From Mesorhizobium loti R88b (GTDB taxonomy: Bacteria > Pseudomonadota > Alphaproteobacteria > Rhizobiales > Rhizobiaceae), in contig NZ_CP033367.1 of assembly GCF_013170845.1 (NCBI RefSeq), forward strand, positions 310,001 through 374,000: 64,000 nt of DNA, written 5' to 3'. Each line of letters opens with the position of its first letter. Position 1 is the first letter of the stretch. Under the pieces are notes generated by a model that was not told the origin of the DNA, ran no database searches, and worked only from the letters and a program-made list of their open reading frames with translations. The position numbers were made by a program, and so were the translations under genes. Positions 1 to 7,551 of the stretch are shown one piece after another.

Positions 1-1
1 A

Positions 2-961
2 GCGTTCGGCAGCGGCAGGCAGGAAGACTATTTCAAGCTGTATGCCTATACAGCCAAGGCCATCAAATCCGTCGACACGCAATTGCAGGTCGGCGGGCCG
101 GCCACCGCAGCCAATGCCTGGATCGGCGAGTTCATCGCCTATTGCGGCCAGAACAGCCTGCCAGCTGACTTCATCAGCACGCACCACTACCCAACCGATG
201 CCTTTGGCCAACCCGGCGACGACACCGAAACCCAGCTTTCGGAAAGCACGCGAAGCGTGTTGCGCGAGCAGGCGCGCACCGCGCGCCAGCAAGCTGGAGA
301 CCGTCCGCTCTACTACACCGAATGGTGCACGTCTTCGAACCCGCGCGATCCCCTGCATGACGAGCCTTATGCCGCCGCCTTCATCGTCAAGACGGTGATG
401 GAGGCGAGAGGGCTGGTTCAGGGCTACAGCTACTGGACGTTTTCGGATATTTTCGAGGAGAACTATTTTCCCTCCGTGCCGTTTCATGGCGGTTTTGGCC
501 TGATGAACCTTCACGGCATCGCCAAACCGGCTTACCGTGCCTTTGAAATGCTGCACGGACTTGGAGCGGAAATCCTGCCTGTGGAAGGTAACCACCCGAC
601 TGTCGACAGCTGGTGCGTGCGTGACCGCAATTCGCTGACCGTGCTGATCTCCAATTTCGCCTTGCCGCGGCATCCAATCGCGGACGAGATTGTCCATATC
701 GAACTCAAGAATGCGCCCATGCCCACCGCCGCAATCATCCGGCGGATCGATGCGGGAAATGCCAATACCAAGGCGCTATGGGCGACGAAGGGAAAGCCTG
801 ATTATCTGAGCCCGGCCATGGTCGAGCAATTGCATGCGGCCTCGGCAATGCCGGAGCAGGAACAACCGGTCGCCTGGCGCGACCGCACCCTTGGATTCGA
901 TGTGACCGTGCCGCCGCTGGGAGTCGCGTCCATCAGGCTGGAGTTTGCATCGTTTGCCTAA
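2..961 (+). CDS. Glycoside hydrolase family 39-like protein (5' truncated by window edge)
   Basis: The reading frame is open from the first bases of the window, so this is the C-terminal ~319 residues of a longer protein; the internal TTG at 83 is not a credible start. The visible part fits a GH39 (beta-xylosidase/alpha-L-iduronidase clan) TIM barrel: a THHYP strand end near 180-195, then YYTEW with the Glu codon at 320-322 as the likely nucleophile, a YSYWTFSD barrel strand, and a C-terminal beta-sandwich like those of GH39 enzymes. It overlaps the next gene by 17 bases, so the two are probably co-translated. The substrate cannot be read from sequence; the neighbours (GH144-like enzyme, glycosyltransferases) suggest a cell-surface or imported oligosaccharide. 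Confidence 0.75.
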   Translation, partial: AFGSGRQEDYFKLYAYTAKAIKSVDTQLQVGGPATAANAWIGEFIAYCGQNSLPADFISTHHYPTDAFGQPGDDTETQLSESTRSVLREQARTARQQAGDRPLYYTEWCTSSNPRDPLHDEPYAAAFIVKTVMEARGLVQGYSYWTFSDIFEENYFPSVPFHGGFGLMNLHGIAKPAYRAFEMLHGLGAEILPVEGNHPTVDSWCVRDRNSLTVLISNFALPRHPIADEIVHIELKNAPMPTAAIIRRIDAGNANTKALWATKGKPDYLSPAMVEQLHAASAMPEQEQPVAWRDRTLGFDVTVPPLGVASIRLEFASFA

Positions 962-2303
962 AACAGAACCTGCCGCATTGTCCGATGACGAGCTTCTGGA
1001 CCGCTACCAGCGTGCCGCCTTCGATTATTTCCTGGAGAATGTGAACCCCGACAACGGCCTGGTCGCCGACACGTCGCGGCCGAATTCTCCGGCCAGCATC
1101 GCCGTCGTCGGCTTCGCCTTGTCCTGCTATCCGATCGGCGTCGAGCGCGGCTGGATGACGCGTGCGAGGGCGATCAAGCTGACGCTTGCCGCGTTGCGCT
1201 TCTTTTCTGCCAGCCCGCAAGGCAGCGGCGATGAGGTCACCGGCCACAAAGGCTTCTATTACCACTTCCTCGACATGCGCACCGGGCTGCGCGTCTGGCG
1301 CTGCGAACTGTCGATGGTGGACACAGCATTGCTGATCGCCGGTGTGCTGGTGGCAGCTTCCTATTTCTCGGGCGCCAATGACCAGGAAGTTGAAATCCGC
1401 AAGCTGGCCGAGATGCTCTACCGGCGTGTCGACTGGCGATGGGCGCAAGGCAGCACTGCGACCTTGCGGCAGGGTTGGAAGCCGAAGAGCGGTTTCCTGC
1501 ACTATGGCTGGGAAGGCTACAACGAGGCGTCGATCCTTTACGTGCTGTCGATGGCCTCGCCCGACAGCCCGACCTCCGACGACAGTTACGAGGCCTGGAC
1601 GGCGACCTACCAGTGGGAAAACATCTACGGTCATGACGTGCTCTATGGCGGGCCGCTGTTCATGCATCAGTTCTCGCATGCCTGGATCGATTTCGCCGGC
1701 ATCCGCGACGCTTTCATGCGCGAGAAGAATTCCGACTATTTCGAAAACAGCCGCCGCTCGACCTACCTTCAACGCGACTATGCCCGCCACAACCCTTATG
1801 GGTTCGACGGCTATGGCGAGAACCTTTGGGGCCTTTCGGCAGGAGACGGGCCGGGCGGCTTCCGTGCCAGCGTTGAGAGACGCCGCCACCGGTTTTCCGG
1901 CTATGCCGCGCGCGGCGCACCGTTCGGGCCGGATGACGGGACGATCGCACCATGGTCCTATCCGGCGTCGTTGCCTTTCGCACCTGACATCTGCCTGGCC
2001 GCCTTGCGCCATCTCGGTGACCGCTATCCCGAGGTGATCGACAATTTCCGGCTGCCGAGCGGCTTCAATCCGACATTGGCCAACCGGCGACAATTCGGCC
2101 GCAACGGCTGGGTGTCGGAGGGCCATTACGGGCTGGACCAGGGCATCGTGGTGATGATGATCGAGAACCACCGCTCACGCTTGATCTGGGAGCTGATGCG
2201 CTCCAATCCGCACATCCGCCGCGGCCTGGGCAAAGCAGGCTTCACCGGCGGCTGGCTGGCGCAGCCGGCAGGCTCCGCTTCAGGGGGCCGCGATGCCGCG
2301 TAA
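945..2303 (+). CDS. GH144/glycoamylase-like domain protein (possible beta-1,2-glucan hydrolase)
   Basis: The 452-residue protein fits the glycoamylase-like domain (PF10091) that defines GH144 endo-beta-1,2-glucanases and also occurs inside cyclic beta-1,2-glucan synthases of rhizobia. Typical features are the opening YQRAAFDYFLE, the GLVADTS segment, the GWEGYNEASILYVL helix, QFSHAWIDF, and a late EGHYGLDQGIVVMMIENHRS block. It starts at a TTG within the end of the GH39 gene (a second TTG lies at 954) and overlaps the following flavoprotein gene by 11 bases. No signal peptide is evident, so a cytosolic role in trimming or recycling glucan is possible. The family assignment is by motif; beta-1,2-glucan as substrate is inference. 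Confidence 0.72.
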   Translation: MHRLPKTEPAALSDDELLDRYQRAAFDYFLENVNPDNGLVADTSRPNSPASIAVVGFALSCYPIGVERGWMTRARAIKLTLAALRFFSASPQGSGDEVTGHKGFYYHFLDMRTGLRVWRCELSMVDTALLIAGVLVAASYFSGANDQEVEIRKLAEMLYRRVDWRWAQGSTATLRQGWKPKSGFLHYGWEGYNEASILYVLSMASPDSPTSDDSYEAWTATYQWENIYGHDVLYGGPLFMHQFSHAWIDFAGIRDAFMREKNSDYFENSRRSTYLQRDYARHNPYGFDGYGENLWGLSAGDGPGGFRASVERRRHRFSGYAARGAPFGPDDGTIAPWSYPASLPFAPDICLAALRHLGDRYPEVIDNFRLPSGFNPTLANRRQFGRNGWVSEGHYGLDQGIVVMMIENHRSRLIWELMRSNPHIRRGLGKAGFTGGWLAQPAGSASGGRDAA

Positions 2304-3822
2304 ACGGTCAAAGGCCGCCGCCTTCCCCGTCGATCGCAACGACGTCGAACTGGTCCGGGCCGCGCATCCGCCGCACTGGAAGAACCCGACCCCCGACGGC
2401 CCCTACAATCTCGTCGTCATCGGCGCCGGGCCGGCCGGGCTGACCGCGGCGCGTGACGCCGCGCGCCTCGGCGCGAAAGTCGCGCTGATCGAACGCGGGC
2501 TCATCGGCGGTGCCTGCACAAATGTCGGCGGCGTCCCGTCGAAGTCGATCATCCGCACGGCCAGGCTCTATGCCGACATGCGCGATGCCGAGAGTTTCGG
2601 CGGTCACACGCCGGAGCGTCTTCATGTCGACTTCGAGCGGGCCATGATGCGTATGCGGCAGATCCGGCAGCGGATCAGCCGCGCCGATTCGGCCACGACT
2701 ATAGCCTCGGAAGGCATCGACCTTTATTTCGGCGAAGCGCGCTTTGCAGGACCGGACACGGTGGTGGTCGCCGGCAAGACGCTGCGTTTCAAGAAGGCAT
2801 TGGTGGCGACGGGCGCGCATCCGAGCGGACCGTCGATTCCGGGCCTTGCCGAAGCCGGTTATCTCGACAATGAGAGCATGTTCAACCTCACAAAATGCCC
2901 GCCACGGCTGCTGGTCATCGGCGGCGGGCCGCTTGGCTGCGAGACGGCGCAGGCCTTCTGCCTGCTCGGCGCGAAGGTCATCCTGGCGCAGAACGATCCG
3001 ATGTTCCTGCCCGGCGAGGAGCGCGACGCCGCGCAGATCCTTTCAGATGCGCTGGCGCGCGAAGGCGTCGAGGTGCGCCTGAACACCGAAGTGGTGGCGG
3101 TACGGACGGAGCGCGGCAAGAAGCTCGCCGACCTGCTGCGCGACGGCGATACGTCGACGATTTCCGTCGACGAGATCATCACCGGTGTCGGCCGTTCGCC
3201 CAATGTCGACGATCTCGACCTGGAAAATGCCGGGGTGGCCTATGACGCCAACGGCATCAAGGTGGACGATCATCTGAGAACCACAAATCCGCACATCTAT
3301 GCGGCGGGCGATGTGTGCCTCGAATACAAGTTCACCCATACCGCGGAGGCGACGGCGCGCATTGTCGTGCGCAATGCCCTGTTTCGCGGGCACGAAAAGC
3401 TCAGCGAGCTCGTCGTTCCCTGGTGCACCTATACCGATCCGGAGATCGCCCATGTCGGCCTCTATCCGATCGAGGCGCGCCGCAACGGCATCCCGGTCAA
3501 GACCTATACAGTGCTGATGCATGATGTCGCCCGTGCCGTGATGGATGGCGAGGAGGAGGGGTTCGTCAAGATCCATGTCCGGGAGGGATCCGACCGCATC
3601 CTGGGAGCGACGGTCGTCGCCAGCCATGCCGGCGAGATGATCAATGCGGTGACGCTCGCCATCAAGTCGGGCATGGGATTGCAGGCCTTGGCCGATGTCA
3701 TCCATCCCTTCCCGACGCAGGCGCAAGGCATCAAGATGGCGGGTGACGCCTACAGGCGAACCCGGTTCACCTCGCTGCGCAGGCGACTTGCGGCGCGCTG
3801 GCTGGCCTGGTCCAGGCGATGA
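2293..3822 (+). CDS. Mercuric reductase/dihydrolipoamide dehydrogenase-like FAD oxidoreductase with altered CxxxxC motif
   Basis: This 509-residue pyridine nucleotide-disulfide oxidoreductase has an N-terminal FAD motif (VVIGAGPAGLTAARDA, about residue 37), a second Rossmann motif for NAD(P) (LLVIGGGPLGCETAQ, about 210), the AAGDV FAD-binding segment, and a dimerisation domain ending in HPFPTQAQG. The redox-active motif, normally GGTCxNxGCxPSK, reads GGACTNVGGVPSK: the first Cys is kept and the second is Gly. A disulfide between the usual pair therefore cannot form. It lacks the N-terminal HMA domain and C-terminal cysteine pair of MerA, so mercury reduction is unlikely. It overlaps the GH144 gene, implying co-translation; its role in the glycan cluster is unknown. 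Confidence 0.85.
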   Translation: MPRKRSKAAAFPVDRNDVELVRAAHPPHWKNPTPDGPYNLVVIGAGPAGLTAARDAARLGAKVALIERGLIGGACTNVGGVPSKSIIRTARLYADMRDAESFGGHTPERLHVDFERAMMRMRQIRQRISRADSATTIASEGIDLYFGEARFAGPDTVVVAGKTLRFKKALVATGAHPSGPSIPGLAEAGYLDNESMFNLTKCPPRLLVIGGGPLGCETAQAFCLLGAKVILAQNDPMFLPGEERDAAQILSDALAREGVEVRLNTEVVAVRTERGKKLADLLRDGDTSTISVDEIITGVGRSPNVDDLDLENAGVAYDANGIKVDDHLRTTNPHIYAAGDVCLEYKFTHTAEATARIVVRNALFRGHEKLSELVVPWCTYTDPEIAHVGLYPIEARRNGIPVKTYTVLMHDVARAVMDGEEEGFVKIHVREGSDRILGATVVASHAGEMINAVTLAIKSGMGLQALADVIHPFPTQAQGIKMAGDAYRRTRFTSLRRRLAARWLAWSRR

Positions 3823-4026
3823 TCTTTTCATCCGGATTCTGCCGGCACGAATTGTGACCGTTTCGCCAGGCGGGCACATCCGACGATCCAGGGATCATCC
3901 AGCGCTTGACGAAAGCGCCGTTCGGCTAAACAAGTCGAAGCTTATTTCCATGGCTTCAGGGGCCTCGTGAATGTCGTCCGGGATTGAGCCTGCCACGTGG
4001 CGCCTTGGGCGCTCGCCTTGAACCGC

Positions 4027-5259
4027 ATGGGCGCGCGACCTGACATCACCATGACGGCGCGCGGCAGCGAACGGCGCGTGCTGATCCTGTCCCACGAGCC
4101 GGCCTTTCCGCCAACCTCCGGCGCAGACCTTAGAAACTATCGCAATGCCGCGATTGCGGCCGGGTTCGGAGCGGCCTGCCTGGTCTCGGTGCTGCCGCGG
4201 GCCAGCGCGGCGAAGCTGCCCGATCCGTTGATCCGCGCCGAGGCGCTATCGATCGAGGGCGAGGCCCGTACGGCTTCGATCGGGTGGTGGCGCATGAGGG
4301 CCGAGCATCGCATTTCGCGCGCTGCCCTGATGCGGCTGGAAGCAATCATCCGAGACTTTCGTCCTGATACAGTGGTGGTCGAGAGCATCGGCCTGTTCAA
4401 GCTGCTGCGGCCGTTGCGGCCGCTGGTGCGGCAGCTCATCCTCGACATGCACAATGTCGAGTCCGACCTGGCCCAGCAAATAGGGCGCACTGAGGCGCTC
4501 GGACCGCGTCTTGCCGCGATCGCGGCATCTCTGGGCATCAGGCGTGTCGAAAGAAAGGCACTCGCCATTGTCGACAGGGTCTGGGTCTGCTCGAACCAGG
4601 ACCGCGACAGACTGGCGGTCCTCTCCCGGCGCAAGGCGCCGATCGACGTCGTTCCCAATGGAATTCCCAACGTCGAGGACATTCCGCAGACGCTGCCCAC
4701 CGAGGCCACGACCAACAGCGGCTTCCCGGTGATCCTGTTCATCGGCCATCTCGGCTATCCGCCGAACGTCGATGCCGCCCAGCGATTGGCCCATGGCATA
4801 TTGCCCCGTATCCGGCAGGCTTTGCCCGGCGCCAAACTTGTTCTCGCCGGACGCAGCCCGAAAGCGGCCGTGCTGGCGCTGGCCGCATTGCCAGGGGTGG
4901 AGTTGGTCGAAAACCCGGAAAGCGTGGCGCCGCTTCTGTCCTGCGCGCATCTCAGCATCATTCCGCTCAAGGCAGGCGGCGGCACGCGCATCAAGATCCT
5001 GGAGGCGATGGCCTGGGGCGTGCCGGTGATCGCGACGCCGCTGGCGGCCGAGGGCCTGGAGCTGGCCGAGAACGACGAGGTGCTCTTGTCGGCCACCGAC
5101 GACGGGCTTGCCGATGTGGCCATCGGGCTGTGTCACGACGCCAAGCGCCGGGAACGACAGCGCATGCGCGCGCATCACGCCGTATGGGCAAGGTTCGGCC
5201 CGCAAGCGATCCGCGATGCCATCCGCGCCGGGCTTGAACTGGAGAATGAAGGCGCATGA
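4027..5259 (+). CDS. Glycosyltransferase family 4-like protein
   Basis: This protein of about 410 residues has the two-Rossmann (GT-B) layout of group 1 glycosyltransferases. The N-terminal half opens with RRVLILSHEPAFPPTSGADLRNY, as in capsule and exopolysaccharide transferases. The C-terminal half has VVPNGIP, FIGHLGYPPNVDA, and the donor-binding stretch GGGTRIKILEAMAWGVPVIATPLAAEGL with the conserved acidic residue before AMA. No membrane segment is obvious, so it should act at the cytoplasmic face. The start is uncertain: GTG 3997, ATG 4027 and ATG 4051 are in frame and none has a strong ribosome binding site. It probably shares a transcript with the downstream fusion transferase. Donor and acceptor sugars are unknown. 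Confidence 0.82.
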   Translation: MGARPDITMTARGSERRVLILSHEPAFPPTSGADLRNYRNAAIAAGFGAACLVSVLPRASAAKLPDPLIRAEALSIEGEARTASIGWWRMRAEHRISRAALMRLEAIIRDFRPDTVVVESIGLFKLLRPLRPLVRQLILDMHNVESDLAQQIGRTEALGPRLAAIAASLGIRRVERKALAIVDRVWVCSNQDRDRLAVLSRRKAPIDVVPNGIPNVEDIPQTLPTEATTNSGFPVILFIGHLGYPPNVDAAQRLAHGILPRIRQALPGAKLVLAGRSPKAAVLALAALPGVELVENPESVAPLLSCAHLSIIPLKAGGGTRIKILEAMAWGVPVIATPLAAEGLELAENDEVLLSATDDGLADVAIGLCHDAKRRERQRMRAHHAVWARFGPQAIRDAIRAGLELENEGA

Positions 5260-5284
5260 CAACCTCCCGCCCCATGAGCCGCCG

Positions 5285-6859
5285 ATGATCCCGCCAATCT
5301 TGCACCAGACATGGAAGACCGACAGCGTTCCCGCACGCTTCCAGGCGTATGCCGACAGCTGGAAACGGCATAATCCGCACTTGACAGTGATGTTCTGGAG
5401 CGACCGGATGCTGCTCGAATTCGTGGCCGGGCATTACCCTGATTTCCTGCCGATGTTCTGCAGTTACACGAACGGCGTGCAGCGGTCGGATGCGGCCCGC
5501 TACATGCTTCTGCATCATTTTGGCGGGGTCTACGCCGACATCGACTGCGAATGCGTCGCACCTTTCGATCCGATCATGAATGAGAACCGTGTCGTGCTGT
5601 GCAAAGAACCGGCCTCGCATGCGGCCGTCCAAGCGGATTTCCGGGGTCTGCCCTATCTCCTGTTCAATGGGACCATGGCGAGCCCGCCCCGTCACCCCTT
5701 CTGGATGCATCTCCTGTCCATGATGCCGGGGCTGGTCGGCGCCAAGGACGTGCTCGACTCGACAGGTCCTTGCCTGCTGACATCGGCCCAACTTGGTTAC
5801 ATCGATCAGGGGGCTTTCGCCATTCACCCGTCCGGCCTGTTCACGCCGGTGACGTCTTCAAGGAGTACCGAGCTTGAGACGGGCGACGAGACGGCAGCAC
5901 TTTCCATCCATCACTGGGCCGGTACGTGGTGGAACCCCGAGCCGCCGCCGACATGGCTGACCAAGCTTCGCAACAAAGCCTACCGGCTAAAATATCATCT
6001 GACGCGCGGCGCTCATCTGGATAAAGCCGCGGCAAAAGCCAGCGTCGACAAGGCGGCTCTGTCATCGCCGCCGCCCACAGGCGGCAACATCGCCATTCTG
6101 GTGCCGCTTCGCGACGCCGCGGACCTGATCCAGCCCTTCCTCGACGCGCTGGACGGACTCAACTACCCGAAGGACAGGATCAAGCTGGTTTTCTGCGAAG
6201 GCGACAGCCTGGACGGCAGCTGGGAGCGCCTGCAGGCGGCGACAGCTGGAGTAACCGGCAAATATCGCGACGTTGTGCTGCTGCAAAGACAGGTCGGCAC
6301 CCGCTTCGACAGGGCAAAAAGGGCAAGGCCCAGGACGCAGCGCGCCAGGCGGGGCGCGATTGCCAAGGTGCGAAATTACCTGATCGATCAAGGGTTGGAT
6401 GCGGATGACGACTGGGCGCTGTGGATCGATATCGACGTCTGGCGCTTTCCCGGCGATACGCTGAACCGGCTGATCGCCGCCGGACATCGCATCGCCGTGC
6501 CCAACTGCGTCAAGATCGCCGGCCGCGGTAGCTTCGATCTCAACAACTTCATTATCAGGCGCCAAGCCAGGGACTACCGGTATTTTCGCGAGGTCCGCGG
6601 CGGTCTTCATCAGCCTCCGCCGACGACACCGCATCGCTATCACCTCAGCGATGTCAGGCATCTCGATATTGTCGGCCTCGATGCGGTCGGTGGAACCATG
6701 CTGCTGGTCGATGCGGCGTTGCATCGCGGCGGCCTGCGCTTCCCCGAAATTCCCTACCGCGACCTGATCGAGACCGAAGCGTTTGGCTTGCTCGCCAACG
6801 ATCTCGGCATCCGGCCGATGGGCTTGCCGAAGCTGGAGATATTACACGTTCCGTGGTGA
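5285..6859 (+). CDS. Two-domain glycosyltransferase: DXD sugar transferase (GT32-like) fused to Anp1-like domain
   Basis: The ~524-residue protein carries two separate transferase-like modules. Residues about 1-250 match the Gly_transf_sug/capsular polysaccharide type: start MIPPILHQTWKTD, SDAARYMLLHHFGGVYADIDCE with the DxD metal site, and a late HHWAGTWW. Residues about 265-524 resemble the Anp1/mannan polymerase family: NIAILVPLRDAADLI, LVFCEGDSLDGSW, a basic KVRNYLIDQ segment, and WALWIDIDVW as a second DxD. A basic linker lies between them. An in-frame ATG at 5246 inside the previous gene is an alternative start; I prefer 5285 because family members begin MIPxIxHQTW. Anp1-like domains are best known from fungal Golgi enzymes. 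Both domains look intact, but their substrates are unknown. Confidence 0.78.
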   Translation: MIPPILHQTWKTDSVPARFQAYADSWKRHNPHLTVMFWSDRMLLEFVAGHYPDFLPMFCSYTNGVQRSDAARYMLLHHFGGVYADIDCECVAPFDPIMNENRVVLCKEPASHAAVQADFRGLPYLLFNGTMASPPRHPFWMHLLSMMPGLVGAKDVLDSTGPCLLTSAQLGYIDQGAFAIHPSGLFTPVTSSRSTELETGDETAALSIHHWAGTWWNPEPPPTWLTKLRNKAYRLKYHLTRGAHLDKAAAKASVDKAALSSPPPTGGNIAILVPLRDAADLIQPFLDALDGLNYPKDRIKLVFCEGDSLDGSWERLQAATAGVTGKYRDVVLLQRQVGTRFDRAKRARPRTQRARRGAIAKVRNYLIDQGLDADDDWALWIDIDVWRFPGDTLNRLIAAGHRIAVPNCVKIAGRGSFDLNNFIIRRQARDYRYFREVRGGLHQPPPTTPHRYHLSDVRHLDIVGLDAVGGTMLLVDAALHRGGLRFPEIPYRDLIETEAFGLLANDLGIRPMGLPKLEILHVPW

Positions 6860-6929
6860 GGCGGCAGCCTGCCGAAGCTCCTCGCGCTGCGGCTCCAGAT
6901 AGGTTTGCGGGCGCAGATGTCGCCAGCCG

Positions 6930-7505
6930 TCAGTCGTGCAACTCTCGCGAAATCGGCGGGCCGATCAAAAATCCGGAGAACGTGACTTCGAAACCCTCGC
7001 GCTGCGGCGAACAGCACATCATGCCGACCTCGACCGTCTTCGAGATCGGAAAATAGGCAAGCCGCACCGGCTTCCAGTGGCTATCAGAAGCATCGAGATA
7101 CTGGACGCGGATTGCCTCGCCGTGGCGGGTCAGGCGGATGCTGACGCCATTGGGATCGGCATGGATGGCCACCAGCGACCAGTCCGATGTGTCGTTGGTG
7201 ACGACGACGGAGAAATAGGCAAGGCCGTCCGTGTATTCGATGCCGGCCTTGATCCAGTGCGTTTCGCTGAGCCGGACCATCAGCCCGGCCTGGTCGTAGA
7301 GCACCTTGTAGTCGCCTTTGACGGTGACTTCGGCGGTGAAGTCACCGTCGACAGGCCGATGCAGGAAGTGGCCATTGTCACGCCAGAAACCGTAGAAGGT
7401 CTCACGCCAGAAATCGGTTTCCTTGCCGGTGCGCACGCGCACCGCGTCGCCGTCGATGGCGTGACGCGGCGGCGGGTTGAGCCAGGTCAGGTCCTGCAAT
7501 GTCAT
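6930..7505 (-). CDS. DUF1349 domain protein (concanavalin-like fold)
   Basis: The 191-residue protein starts MTLQDLTWLNPPP and fits the DUF1349 family (COG3506): RVRTGKETDFWRETFYGFWRDNGHFL, a YDQAGLMVR strand, WIKAGIEYTDG and a closing CCSPQREGFEVTFSGF. This family folds as a concanavalin-like jelly roll and is proposed to bind or act on carbohydrates, without a settled function. The longer frame to 7562 overlaps the aldehyde dehydrogenase gene and lacks family similarity, so I chose the ATG at 7505. It lies 46 bases downstream of the dehydrogenase on the same strand and is probably co-transcribed with it. No signal peptide is visible. Confidence 0.8.
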   Translation of the reverse strand: MTLQDLTWLNPPPRHAIDGDAVRVRTGKETDFWRETFYGFWRDNGHFLHRPVDGDFTAEVTVKGDYKVLYDQAGLMVRLSETHWIKAGIEYTDGLAYFSVVVTNDTSDWSLVAIHADPNGVSIRLTRHGEAIRVQYLDASDSHWKPVRLAYFPISKTVEVGMMCCSPQREGFEVTFSGFLIGPPISRELHD

Positions 7506-7551
7506 TGTCTCGTGCGATCCAGTTGTCAGGGTGTGGCGGCTCGCCAACTGA

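Noticed and set aside
933..2171. Long antisense open frame (412 codons) opposite the GH144-like gene
   Set aside because: It mirrors codon bias of the real gene in high-GC DNA and its translation has no recognisable family motif. The same applies to long antisense frames at 8110-9330, 10296-11360 and 49072-50754.
2293..3822. Mercury resistance (merA)
   Set aside because: The flavoprotein lacks the N-terminal metal-binding domain, the C-terminal vicinal cysteines and one of the two active-site cysteines, and no merR/merT/merP is near.
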